A DNA stretch of 9,456 nt from an uncultured Sphingopyxis sp. (GCA_937957805.1 CALFXW010000221.1:1-9456), one strand, 5' to 3'. Positions 1-7,812 are shown, counted from the first letter of the stretch. Numbers and translations are program-made. The notes: generated by a model from the letters alone, not told the origin.

Positions 1-111
1 AGACTGAATCATAAAACCGCCGCAATGGGAATCCCGTTTATGGGTTCACGACCTAACTACAGCGCGACATTGAAGATGGATCCCGCTTTGCTGCGGCTTC
101 CATCCCTGTGA
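1..111 (+). CDS. Possible C-terminal end of an unidentified gene, cut by the window edge
   Basis: The frame starting at base 1 is open from the window edge to a TGA at 109-111, giving 36 residues that end in PALLRLPSL. It would converge on the glycosyltransferase gene, whose stop lies 27 bases further on, which is a normal arrangement. The product is not recognised. Support is weak: the stretch is short, only about 20 of 36 codons end in G or C, and no family motif is visible. It could equally be non-coding DNA, or a small ORF starting at the ATG at 25. Reading the sequence to the left of the window would settle it. Confidence 0.25.
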   Translation, partial: RLNHKTAAMGIPFMGSRPNYSATLKMDPALLRLPSL

Positions 112-138
112 AGGGGAGGAATAGACACCGCCCCATTT

Positions 139-1515
139 TCAGCCATAGGCGGTGGCGATGGGGTCATCGCTGGGTTGCAAAACATATGGCCCGACAGATG
201 CGGCGCGTGGGTGAGGGGCGGGCGAGGGCTGCGGCTCGATACCGTTGAGCGCGTCCCACATCGTGCGCGCTGCATGATCCCAGTCATGCAACTGAAAGCC
301 CGCGCGCGCGCGTTCTTCCCACATGTGTCGCCAATCCCCGTCGGTCGCCATGCGCAATATGGCGTCGCGCCACGCGTGCGTGTCATAGGGGCATAAATGC
401 AGCGCGCATCCCTGACTTGCCTCCCCCAGCGCGCCAGCGTCGGATGCAATGACCGCCTTGCCGAACGCCAGCGCCTCTGAAACCGGCAAGCCCCACCCCT
501 CATAAAGCGACGGGTAAATGCAAAAAAGAGCATTGCGATATAGGGCGGCAAGCGTTGCATCCGAAACATCGGTGCGGAACAAAAACTTGCCCGAAATCCG
601 GTCATTCAGGGCCAAATCATCCATCAGGCCGTCCACAGCCGTGCCGCCCATACCCACCGAACATATGGTAGGCAATTTGTCGAAATCAGCATGTCTGGCG
701 ATCATATTATAGACATTATATAGTATACGATGGTTTTTTCGGCGATCTATTGTAGATGCAAATAATATATATGGGGTGTCAGGACATTCAAATGTCGGGT
801 CAATGTCCAATTTTACTGTAATCGGCAGACTGAAGCCGAGCCTTAACACATCAATTTTGGGCGGCCCATATTCTATAGATTTTACAAAATCCAAAACATC
901 ATTTTTTGTGCATTCAGAATTGCAAAAAACCAGACTGGAAAATCGGAATAGATCCGAAAAATATTCGGTCATTTTTGCTTTGTCACCCGGCCCGCAATAC
1001 TCCGGATGGGTGACGGGGATCAGGTCGTGGCAGAAGCCGATCAGTTCGCAGCCCTTTTCGCGGGTCACCATCGAAAATAATCTGCGGTAATCCAAATTCG
1101 CATCAATGCCGACGGAGATGAATTTGTCCCCCCGGGCGAGCTTTGCCAGCGGGAATGCGGGGCGGCGCGGTCGGCGGTGCTTCATGCGGCGCCGCAGGAC
1201 ACGGAAATTGTCCAGCGCGGCGTCCATACGCCGATAGTCGCGCGCCAGCGTCTGGAACATTGCCTTCGCACCTTCGCGCAGCGCATTGCCCAATATCGTC
1301 AGGGCGGCGGGGGTGTCGGGCGAATCCTGTCGGGCGGCCTGATCGGCCATCGCATTGGCGGGCACTTCATATAATTCGCCGCCGACAAATATGCAGTAAC
1401 GCAGATCCATGCCGCGCCGTTCAAGCGCGGCAAATAATTCCCGCTCCACGCGGATGACGCCGACAGGCGGACGCGTCCAGAAATAGGATGCGGTAACATG
1501 CAGCCAGACCGTCAC
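139..1515 (-). CDS. Family 4 (GT-B fold) glycosyltransferase
   Basis: A 458-residue retaining-type glycosyltransferase that should transfer a sugar from a nucleotide-sugar donor to a cytoplasmic, probably lipid-linked, glycan acceptor. The donor and acceptor cannot be read from the sequence. The N-terminal half starts WLHVTASYFW and has the VGVIRVEREL motif often seen in capsule and O-antigen cluster glycosyltransferases. The C-terminal GT1-type domain begins near residue 248 (YILFASTIDRRKNH) and carries the donor-binding EX7E motif E339-GWGLPVS-E347. No signal peptide or membrane helix is seen. The start codon is GTG at 1513-1515, overlapping the TAG of the upstream ABC gene by one base (TAGTG) and preceded by an AGGGGAA ribosome-binding site, so the two genes are probably translationally coupled. 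The middle of the gene is strikingly AT-rich (about 33% GC over 691-780), unlike both ends. Confidence 0.93.
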   Translation of the reverse strand: MTVWLHVTASYFWTRPPVGVIRVERELFAALERRGMDLRYCIFVGGELYEVPANAMADQAARQDSPDTPAALTILGNALREGAKAMFQTLARDYRRMDAALDNFRVLRRRMKHRRPRRPAFPLAKLARGDKFISVGIDANLDYRRLFSMVTREKGCELIGFCHDLIPVTHPEYCGPGDKAKMTEYFSDLFRFSSLVFCNSECTKNDVLDFVKSIEYGPPKIDVLRLGFSLPITVKLDIDPTFECPDTPYILFASTIDRRKNHRILYNVYNMIARHADFDKLPTICSVGMGGTAVDGLMDDLALNDRISGKFLFRTDVSDATLAALYRNALFCIYPSLYEGWGLPVSEALAFGKAVIASDAGALGEASQGCALHLCPYDTHAWRDAILRMATDGDWRHMWEERARAGFQLHDWDHAARTMWDALNGIEPQPSPAPHPRAASVGPYVLQPSDDPIATAYG

Positions 1516-3326
1516 TAGTTGAGATTCCCCTGCAGATATGCAGCGTTGCAGCTATCGATGACTCGACCATTTTCGAGCCGTATCACTTGGTCACAGCGCG
1601 AAATTGTCGTTAGTCGATGGGCAATCATGATGATCGTTTTTTTGCCCGCGAGGTCTGTCAGCGCGTCCATAACCGCTGCTTCGGTGTCATTGTCCAATGC
1701 GCTCGTCGCCTCGTCAAAAACCAGCAGATCGGGGTTGTGATAGAGCGCCCGGGCGATACCGACACGTTGGCGCTGGCCGCCCGAAAGCGTGATGCCGCGT
1801 TCCCCCACCTGTGTCGCATAAGCTTGGGGCAGCTGCGTCACGATGAAGTCATCGATATGCGCCATGCGCGCAACTTCGGCCACACGGCCATGGTCGATCG
1901 CTGCCCAGTCCAAGCCAAAGGCGATATTTTCTGCCACGCTGCTGGCGCTGAGAAAGATATCCTGCGGCACATAGCCGATCCGGCGCTGCCACGCGGCCCG
2001 GTTGGCATCGGTAATCGCCACACCGTCGACCAATATCGCGCCGCCATCATGCACCAGCAGCCCCAGAATGACATCAACCAACGTCGTTTTACCTGCGCCG
2101 GTGGCACCGATGATGCCAAGGCTTTGCCCGGCCGCAAGGTTGAAGCTGATATCGCATAGCCCCGCTGGCCATTGGTCGTCGGCCCCGCGTCGAGGGTAGC
2201 TGTAATGCACATGTTCCACCTGCAAGCGGGTCTGGAGCATTGGCGCATCGCCGCTGGTCGCGCCCGGCATGTCGTCGGCACAGCGCTTTACGTCGGCGTA
2301 CAGCCGGTCAACAACCGGTGCGGCGAAGCGCATATTATTCAGATTCTGATAGATATTCTGCAGCGCGGGCAGGATGCGGTACCCAGCAAAGGCATAAAGC
2401 CCCAGCATGGAGAGCACACCAGCATCGCCTGGCTGTTTGCGCATGGTGAGGATGAGGGCGAGCAGGATGATGCCGCCAAAAGCGGTCGCCTCCACCACGA
2501 TCCGCGGCATCTGCCCCACCGTCGTATTGAATATGATGTTGCGCGCGGCGATGCGCGATGCGGCCCAGAACCGCTCAAGATAGCGGCTTTCCAGCCCCAT
2601 CATCTTGATCGGCTTTATCCCCGCAAAGGCTTCGCCCGCGACTTCAAAGCGCCTGCGGTTGGCCGCCATCCGTTCGGCACCGCTACGTGCGATGCGCTTG
2701 CGGCTGGCCCAATAAATTGTCGCATATAGGGTGGTGATGACCAACATCGCGCCAATTGCGGTTGCCGGATCCAGATAGATCACCAGCAGCAACAGCGCGG
2801 CGAGCACGAAAAAGCTGCTCAATATCTGTGCCATGGGGGTCAGTGCGCTGTCGACGAAGAGGTCAACCTCGCTCAACACCATGTTCGACATCTCCCCGCT
2901 GTAGCGCGTCACGAAGAAAATATATGGCTGGTGCAGATAAAGCGAAAAAAGCCGGCAACTTATGTCCAGCCGGCAACTGTGGATAAAGCCGTTCAGACTG
3001 TAGAGCGTTATGGCGCGAACCAGCGCCGCCATCAGCAACAGGGTAAAGGCGGTGATGCCCAATGCCATCAGCAACGCATCATAAGAGCCAAAGTCACCCA
3101 GCCGATAAATTGCCGACATCAAGGCGTTGGTCTCTATATGTGTCGGGCTTTCGAGCGCTCTCAGAAAGGGCAGGATCGAAACGACCCCGGCAAGTTCAAA
3201 AAAACTGGCCAATATAAGGATGCATAATATCAACCAGGCTTGGCGCTGTTTGCGCGGCGACAATATGGCATAGGCATCCACCCAACGCCGCAGCATAGGC
3301 ATTGCAGGCAGTGTTGCGCTGGCCAT
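1515..3326 (-). CDS. ABC exporter/flippase, fused membrane and ATPase domains
   Basis: A half-transporter of about 603 residues of the MsbA/PglK-like exporter type. It should work as a homodimer in the inner membrane, using ATP to flip or export a lipid-linked or hydrophobic substrate. Several hydrophobic segments fill the first 330 residues (for example about 31-52, 83-103, 169-207 and 277-294). The ATPase domain has Walker A GATGAGKTT at about 407-415, Q-loop Q455, signature LSGGQ at 514-518, Walker B LLVFDE ending D538-E539, the SALD D-loop and H-loop H570, all intact. I chose the ATG at 3324-3326, preceded by AGG at close spacing and GGGGAGG further up. A GTG at 3351-3353 gives nine more residues but has no ribosome-binding site. 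It is the first gene of an operon with the glycosyltransferase, which supports a glycolipid or lipid-linked oligosaccharide as substrate. The substrate itself is inferred. Confidence 0.94.
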   Translation of the reverse strand: MASATLPAMPMLRRWVDAYAILSPRKQRQAWLILCILILASFFELAGVVSILPFLRALESPTHIETNALMSAIYRLGDFGSYDALLMALGITAFTLLLMAALVRAITLYSLNGFIHSCRLDISCRLFSLYLHQPYIFFVTRYSGEMSNMVLSEVDLFVDSALTPMAQILSSFFVLAALLLLVIYLDPATAIGAMLVITTLYATIYWASRKRIARSGAERMAANRRRFEVAGEAFAGIKPIKMMGLESRYLERFWAASRIAARNIIFNTTVGQMPRIVVEATAFGGIILLALILTMRKQPGDAGVLSMLGLYAFAGYRILPALQNIYQNLNNMRFAAPVVDRLYADVKRCADDMPGATSGDAPMLQTRLQVEHVHYSYPRRGADDQWPAGLCDISFNLAAGQSLGIIGATGAGKTTLVDVILGLLVHDGGAILVDGVAITDANRAAWQRRIGYVPQDIFLSASSVAENIAFGLDWAAIDHGRVAEVARMAHIDDFIVTQLPQAYATQVGERGITLSGGQRQRVGIARALYHNPDLLVFDEATSALDNDTEAAVMDALTDLAGKKTIIMIAHRLTTISRCDQVIRLENGRVIDSCNAAYLQGNLN

Positions 3327-3478
3327 TTTGCCTAAGATGCCTCCCCAGCGCACTGCTACAAAGCGATATTTTATAGTCTATTCAGCGCGGATGCGGTGCG
3401 GTAGGGACAGGCGAACAACGCGTCAAGCATTACACGATACAGCTGGACGGGCCCAAAATAGAGGCGTGCCTTTTCATT

Positions 3479-5782
3479 ATGGCCCCGGCGAATTTTCTGA
3501 CAATTTTTGGTGGACTGGGGCTGTGGCTGGTCTGTCAGTTGATATGGCATCGTCATTATCGCCCGGATGCGCAGGGGGAAGGGGGCGCGCGGCGTGAACG
3601 GCGCATGCAATTTGCCGGGCGGGCGTTCCGTCTGGCGATCCTGCTGGCTGTGGCTGCCCTGCTTGGACAGGTGTTGAGCGGGGTGACGGCGATCCTGCTC
3701 GCTGTCTTGGCCGCTACCATCTGGGCCATATGCGAAACGCTGATATTGATGGGGTGGAAATATCTCAACGTGTCGGTGCTGCGGCTGAGCCGGCATATGT
3801 CGTTCATCACCGCGCAGCAGGGTGCTGGGCGCAACATAGCCCGTGCGACACGTTCCTATCTGCCGCTCGATGTGCCGGTCGTGCTCATCCTTGGTGGCGC
3901 AGCGACGATGGCGCTGGCCGTTTCCGCCCCGTCGAGCCTGGCGATATTGTCCGCAGCCATGGCACTGGCGGCGGCGCTCGCGCTGCTTTACGCGGCGACC
4001 GCACGGGACGGGGTGGCGGTTGCACCTGCGGAAATGCCGTTTCTGGCGCTCGATGATGCATTGCCCGCTGCAACGCTGACGCATGCCGATCGCCGTCCAT
4101 TTGTTGCGCTGCGCGCCAAAAAGCCAGAGGCGCTCAGCCATATATTGCTGGTGCTCAACGAATCGGTGGGCGACGATGTCACCTGCCATGGCGGGATTGA
4201 TCTGGCCGACGCGATATGCGCGGCCAGCCCCGATGCGTCGGCATGGCTGCGGCCTGTCAATCCTGTGACGCCCAGCAGCTGCACCGACATTGCGCTGCCG
4301 TGCATATTTACCGGCTGTGCACCCGACGAGAGCGCGGCGAAATTGCACAGCCTGCCGATGCTGTTCGATCTCGCCAAGGCGCGGGGCATGACGACGTTAT
4401 TTTATTCCGCATCGACATTGCGCTGGGCCAATTTCGAAGCCTTTTTTGGCGCGGGCGAACCAGCGGGTGCCATTGACGATCTCGCCACCCCGGAAAGCAC
4501 CGGCCTGCCTTTTGCGCATGAATTGGGCTGCGACGACCACCAAATGGCCAGCCTGCTTTGCGACCGCATCCGGGCGGCAGATGGGCCGCTGTTCATTGTG
4601 CTCTACACCTATGCGCTCCACCTCCCCTTTCAGAGCGAAAGCCCCTTGCCCATCCCCGACCATATCAGCGACCGGCGCAGCCGTGCGGCTTTTCTGGTCG
4701 AACAGGCGCACCGGATGGTCTTTGACGCTTTGCACCAAAGCGGGCGTTATGATGACACGCTGATCATCTCCATCGGCGATCATGGGGAGGGGTCGGGGGC
4801 GGACACTGCCGCGCGCGGCGGTGTCTCCTCACGTCTGACGCGGCTCACCAATCAGATCACCCGCCCGCTGTTTGTGATAAAGCCGCCCGCGCGGCTGGAT
4901 GCCGCCCGCCGTGCCTGTCTGGACATAAATATGGCCCGGCTCGTTTCAACCATAGATATCGCGCCGACGATTGCATCGCTGCTCGAACTTGATCTGGTGG
5001 GGGGCGATGGCGGCGTTGGGCGATATGATGGCTATGACCTCACCACCCAATTGGTACCGACCGACCGCATCCATTATAGTTTGACGGTGAACGCATGGCG
5101 CACATGGCCGCAGGCGGCGGTGATGATCGCCGGGCCAGATATGCGCCTGTGCATTGATTACCAAAATGGGCGTGCATTATGCAGCGATGGCGCGGGACAG
5201 CCGCTGTCGGACGATCTGCGCCCCGCTGCGGACGCGCTGCTGCACGCGGCAATGGCAAAGCCGGTTGTGCGCACGCTTGTCGCGCGCGTATTTCGCGACA
5301 AATTGCGCCATCGCAGCCAAATATCGACGCACCAATTTGTCGCCGTGCCGTCCGATGTCACGCGTCCAGTGGGCACGGCTGGCGGCTACGACCAATTTTT
5401 TGGCCATGATATTTTCGATGCGGATGATCCGGCTGGACGCCTGCACTTTAACGGACGGCGGCATGATGCGGCTGGTTTCTGGTTGCAGCGCCGCGACCGT
5501 GGCATCCTCTTATACGGTCCTTATGTCAGCCTGAATCCGGGCCGATACGCAGCAAGTTTCATTTTCGCGCCCGGCGCGCGCATATGCCCGCTGGTGATCG
5601 ACGTTTGCGCGACGGGGCAGGGCGATATTGCGGCCGCCCAAATCGACCAGCTAGTCGACGGTCGGGTCGCGTCCCTCACCTTTCAGATTGATACGCTGGC
5701 ACAGGGGCTGGAGGTTCGCTTGCGCAAACAACATGCTGGTCGCGCCATCTGCCATGGCCTGTTCATCACCCAGCTGGAGTGA
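3479..5782 (+). CDS. Membrane-anchored sulfatase-fold phosphotransferase (EptA/LTA-synthase-like) with extra C-terminal domain
   Basis: A 767-residue inner-membrane protein. Hydrophobic segments at about 7-24, 50-68, 69-92, 131-150 and 152-173 anchor a catalytic domain from about residue 218, which should face the periplasm. The motifs match the alkaline-phosphatase/sulfatase superfamily, especially phosphoethanolamine transferases: LVLNES with metal ligand E228; SSCTDIALPCIF, where T269 sits six residues before the Pro-Cys cysteine, as the Thr nucleophile does in MCR/EptA enzymes; YALH with H381; and GDHGE with D434-H435. It therefore probably moves a phospho-substituent, such as phosphoethanolamine or phosphoglycerol, from a phospholipid to a surface glycan or lipid. 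Donor and acceptor are unknown, and a hydrolase cannot be excluded. Residues about 615-767 form an additional predicted beta-rich domain (YGPYVSLNPGRYAASFIF at about 679-696) not found in EptA. The ATG at 3479 has only a weak, distant GAGG upstream, and no better start is in frame nearby. Confidence 0.88.
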   Translation: MAPANFLTIFGGLGLWLVCQLIWHRHYRPDAQGEGGARRERRMQFAGRAFRLAILLAVAALLGQVLSGVTAILLAVLAATIWAICETLILMGWKYLNVSVLRLSRHMSFITAQQGAGRNIARATRSYLPLDVPVVLILGGAATMALAVSAPSSLAILSAAMALAAALALLYAATARDGVAVAPAEMPFLALDDALPAATLTHADRRPFVALRAKKPEALSHILLVLNESVGDDVTCHGGIDLADAICAASPDASAWLRPVNPVTPSSCTDIALPCIFTGCAPDESAAKLHSLPMLFDLAKARGMTTLFYSASTLRWANFEAFFGAGEPAGAIDDLATPESTGLPFAHELGCDDHQMASLLCDRIRAADGPLFIVLYTYALHLPFQSESPLPIPDHISDRRSRAAFLVEQAHRMVFDALHQSGRYDDTLIISIGDHGEGSGADTAARGGVSSRLTRLTNQITRPLFVIKPPARLDAARRACLDINMARLVSTIDIAPTIASLLELDLVGGDGGVGRYDGYDLTTQLVPTDRIHYSLTVNAWRTWPQAAVMIAGPDMRLCIDYQNGRALCSDGAGQPLSDDLRPAADALLHAAMAKPVVRTLVARVFRDKLRHRSQISTHQFVAVPSDVTRPVGTAGGYDQFFGHDIFDADDPAGRLHFNGRRHDAAGFWLQRRDRGILLYGPYVSLNPGRYAASFIFAPGARICPLVIDVCATGQGDIAAAQIDQLVDGRVASLTFQIDTLAQGLEVRLRKQHAGRAICHGLFITQLE

Positions 5783-5793
5783 TTTCGAATGAC

Positions 5794-6600
5794 TCACCGC
5801 GCGGATAACCAGATGATGGCGATGATGCCCGCTGCGATGCGATACCATGCAAAGGGGGCGAATCCACGACGCGACACGATGCCGACGAACCATTTGATCA
5901 CCACCATTGCGACGATGAAACTGGTGACAAAGCCGATGCTGATGAGGCCGATCGGCAAATCGCCGCTGACCAACGCCTGCCGGTTGTCGAACAGTTCGAG
6001 CGTGGTTGCCCCCATCATCGTCGGGATGGCGAGGAAAAAGGAAAATTCTGCTGCTGTCCGCCGTTCCACCCCCAGGCACAGCGCGCCCATGATTGTCGCA
6101 CCCGACCGGCTGACCCCCGGCACCATCGACAGGCATTGGATGATGCCGATGCCCAGCGCCTTGGCGGGCGCAATATCGGCAATCCCCTTGGTTTCCGATG
6201 GTTGCACCAGCCGTTCGATCACCAAAATCGCAATCCCGCCGATCAACAGCGCCCAGCCGACGATGATCGGCGAACCCAGCATGATGTCGATGATGTCCTT
6301 GATGGCAAGGCCCAGCAGCGCGGCGGGCATGAAGGCGAGCAAGATATTGACGATGAAGCGCAGCGACATGGGTTCGCGCCGCAACAATCCTTGCGCCACC
6401 GCCCAGAATGTCCGCCAATATAGCACGACCACCGCCAGAATCGCGCCCAATTGGATGATGATGTTGAACATCGCCCATTGCGCGGCATCATAACCGAGCA
6501 GTTCCGACGCGAGGATGAGGTGCCCGGTCGAGGACACCGGCAGAAATTCGGTCAGCCCCTCGACAATGCCGAGCAGGATGGCGGTGAGGATGAGCGACAT
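5794..6600 (-). CDS. uppP: Undecaprenyl-diphosphate phosphatase UppP (BacA family)
   Basis: A 268-residue polytopic inner-membrane enzyme that dephosphorylates undecaprenyl diphosphate to the monophosphate, recycling the lipid carrier for peptidoglycan and other surface glycans; extra copies give bacitracin resistance. Both family motifs are intact: GIVEGLTEFLPVSSTGHL near the N-terminus (E14, E18, S23, S24, H27) and PGVSRSGATI at 161-170, including catalytic R165. Length is normal for the family. The start is the ATG at 6598-6600, with GGGAAG about nine bases upstream; the frame stays open further upstream, but that part overlaps the preceding gene and lacks family similarity. It lies four bases after the stop of the NDUFA9-like gene, so the two are probably cotranscribed. 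Its stop converges on the phosphotransferase-like gene, leaving an 11-base gap. Confidence 0.97.
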   Translation of the reverse strand: MSLILTAILLGIVEGLTEFLPVSSTGHLILASELLGYDAAQWAMFNIIIQLGAILAVVVLYWRTFWAVAQGLLRREPMSLRFIVNILLAFMPAALLGLAIKDIIDIMLGSPIIVGWALLIGGIAILVIERLVQPSETKGIADIAPAKALGIGIIQCLSMVPGVSRSGATIMGALCLGVERRTAAEFSFFLAIPTMMGATTLELFDNRQALVSGDLPIGLISIGFVTSFIVAMVVIKWFVGIVSRRGFAPFAWYRIAAGIIAIIWLSAR

Positions 6601-6604
6601 GTGA

Positions 6605-7582
6605 TCAGGCTTCCCGCGCGGCGATGGCGGTAAACCGGCCCTGTCGGCGATATCGCGCCAGCCATGTGGGGGCCGCGCTGGCGATGGGGGTTGGCGATAT
6701 ACCAAGGTCGCGCAGCGTCCGCGCGCCCGGTGCAACCAGATTATCCTTGGCCAGCATCGCCCATTGGTCGGCGGTGATCGGCGCGCCGGGCAACCAGCCG
6801 GTCGCCTTTGCAATCAGCGCCGACAGCGCATTGGGCAGGTCGATGAGCGAGGGATTATGCCCGATTTGCTCGCCAATCCATTGCCAGAGCGCATGCATGG
6901 TCAAAATATCCGCCCCGCCCAGTTCAAAATCGCCCGCAGGCGCGCCGGTTGCCACTGCGGCAATCGCGGCGCCAACATCCCCCACGAACACCGGCTGGAC
7001 GCGCGTTTCAGGGCCAAAGACAGGCACGGCGGGCAGCGCGCGCAACAGGGTCGCAAAGCGGTTGGTCAGCGCATCCTCTGCCCCGAAAATCAACGACGGG
7101 CGCAAAATAGTCGCATCGGGCATGGCCGCGCGCACCGCTGCTTCGCCCGCCGCCTTGGCCCGGCCATAGGCCGACGCACTCGCAGCATCGGCACCGATGG
7201 CCGAAATATGGATGAGCCGCGCGCCAACATGCGCTGCCGCCGCCGCGACATGGCCCGCACCATCGCCCATGATGCGCGCCATGTCGGCAAAACTGCCCGC
7301 CAGGTTGATGAGGATGTCGCTGCCCCACGCCGCGCGCAGCACTTGATTGGCGTTGCGCACATCCGCGCCAACCAATTGCACCTGACCCAGATTGCCAAGG
7401 GCGCGCAGGTTGTGCGCGCGCGCCGGGTGGCGCTGGGCGATGCGCAGCCTTGCGCCTGCCTGCAGCAATTGTTCCGCCGCCGCGCGCCCGACAAAACCGC
7501 CGCCACCGAAAATGGTGATGATCTGGCCTTCTAGCGGGCGGGCCAAGGGGCGGGCCAATGCGGGGGGGGAGGGTGGGGACAT
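6605..7582 (-). CDS. NDUFA9-like NAD(P)-binding protein (atypical SDR, complex I-associated family)
   Basis: About 325 residues with a Rossmann fold. The nucleotide-binding motif IFGGGGFVGR (G26xxG29xxG32) lies near the N-terminus, followed by HISAIGAD, a Y139xxxK143 pair (AYGRAK) and ILRPSLIFG at 159-167, the usual order for extended/atypical short-chain dehydrogenases. The closest recognisable group is the bacterial NDUFA9-like proteins, relatives of the mitochondrial complex I accessory subunit; whether this one associates with complex I or is an oxidoreductase or a structural NAD(P)H binder cannot be told. I chose the ATG at 7580-7582, preceded by GTGAG at seven bases; GTG codons at 7594 and 7603 would add up to seven residues but have no better ribosome-binding site. 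The product is alanine-rich and soluble. The gene is directly upstream of uppP, with four bases between them. Confidence 0.88.
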   Translation of the reverse strand: MSPPSPPALARPLARPLEGQIITIFGGGGFVGRAAAEQLLQAGARLRIAQRHPARAHNLRALGNLGQVQLVGADVRNANQVLRAAWGSDILINLAGSFADMARIMGDGAGHVAAAAAHVGARLIHISAIGADAASASAYGRAKAAGEAAVRAAMPDATILRPSLIFGAEDALTNRFATLLRALPAVPVFGPETRVQPVFVGDVGAAIAAVATGAPAGDFELGGADILTMHALWQWIGEQIGHNPSLIDLPNALSALIAKATGWLPGAPITADQWAMLAKDNLVAPGARTLRDLGISPTPIASAAPTWLARYRRQGRFTAIAAREA

Positions 7583-7681
7583 GATGATACTCACGCGTTG
7601 CACAAACTATGCGCGCCGCATTGCCCCGTGGCTGTGCGCGGCGCAAGGGGGCATTGTTCGGCAAAATAGGGGGGATGGGCG

Positions 7682-7709
7682 TTGACATCCCAGCGATGCT
7701 GGCTAAAGC
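7682..7709 (+). promoter_or_regulatory. Likely promoter of the tRNA-Leu gene
   Basis: A perfect -35 hexamer TTGACA (7682-7687) is followed after 16 bases by TAAAGC (7704-7709), a weak -10 box. Transcription would start near 7716, about ten bases before the mature tRNA 5' end. The strong -35 with a poor -10, and its position in the 140-base gap before the tRNA, make this the best promoter candidate in the window. It is a motif match only. Confidence 0.55.
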
Positions 7710-7725
7710 AGCGCGCCTACCCCGT

Positions 7726-7812
7726 GCCCAGATGGCGGAATTGGTAGACGCACCAGCTTCAGGTGCTGGCGCTCGCAAGGGCGTGGAGGTTCGAGTCCTC
7801 TTCTGGGCACCA
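7726..7812 (+). tRNA. tRNA-Leu (anticodon CAG)
   Basis: An 87-base class II tRNA gene. The acceptor stem GCCCAGA (7726-7732) pairs perfectly with TCTGGGC (7802-7808), followed by discriminator A and an encoded CCA (7810-7812). The anticodon stem CCAGC/GCTGG (7753-7757 and 7765-7769) encloses TTCAGGT, with anticodon CAG at 7760-7762, reading the leucine codon CUG. A long variable arm (about 7770-7784) is typical of leucine tRNAs. The T arm GGAGG/CCTCT holds the loop TTCGAGT (7790-7796). All arms fold, so the gene appears functional despite the integrase gene directly downstream. Confidence 0.98.
7785..7812 (+). other. Putative attachment site (att) of an integrated element at the tRNA 3' end
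   Basis: The T arm and acceptor 3' half of the tRNA-Leu gene are the usual crossover region for DUF4102/P4-type integrases, and such an integrase gene starts 158 bases downstream on the same strand. The intact tRNA would be restored by the element's own copy of this segment. No second copy of this stretch is present in the window, so the exact core and its ends cannot be defined here. The placement is inferred from gene order. Confidence 0.5.

Noticed and set aside
75..104. Imperfect hairpin (GATGGA/TCCATC with inner CCGC/GCGG) downstream of the glycosyltransferase
   Set aside because: No T-run follows on the minus strand and the stem is interrupted, so I do not call it a terminator.
126..154. 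CACCGCC/GGCGGTG dyad across the glycosyltransferase stop codon
   Set aside because: The loop is 15 bases and there is no T-run; the pairing is probably by chance in GC-rich sequence.
301..312. Six CG dinucleotides in a row
   Set aside because: It lies within coding sequence for ERARAG and is explained by GC-rich Arg/Ala codons.
3327..3478. Divergent promoter region between the ABC and phosphotransferase-like genes, with a TATAAA-like box on the minus strand at 3370-3375
   Set aside because: No matching -35 hexamer is found at suitable spacing on either strand, so promoters must be here but cannot be placed.
3371..4348. A 325-codon minus-strand open frame opposite the phosphotransferase-like gene
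   Set aside because: Its translation is a low-complexity mix rich in Arg, Gln and His, typical of the antisense of GC-rich coding DNA, while the plus strand has clear family motifs and membrane segments.
5651..6478. A 275-codon minus-strand open frame overlapping uppP in another frame
   Set aside because: Its product is rich in His, Gly and Arg without motifs, while the overlapping frame is unmistakably UppP.
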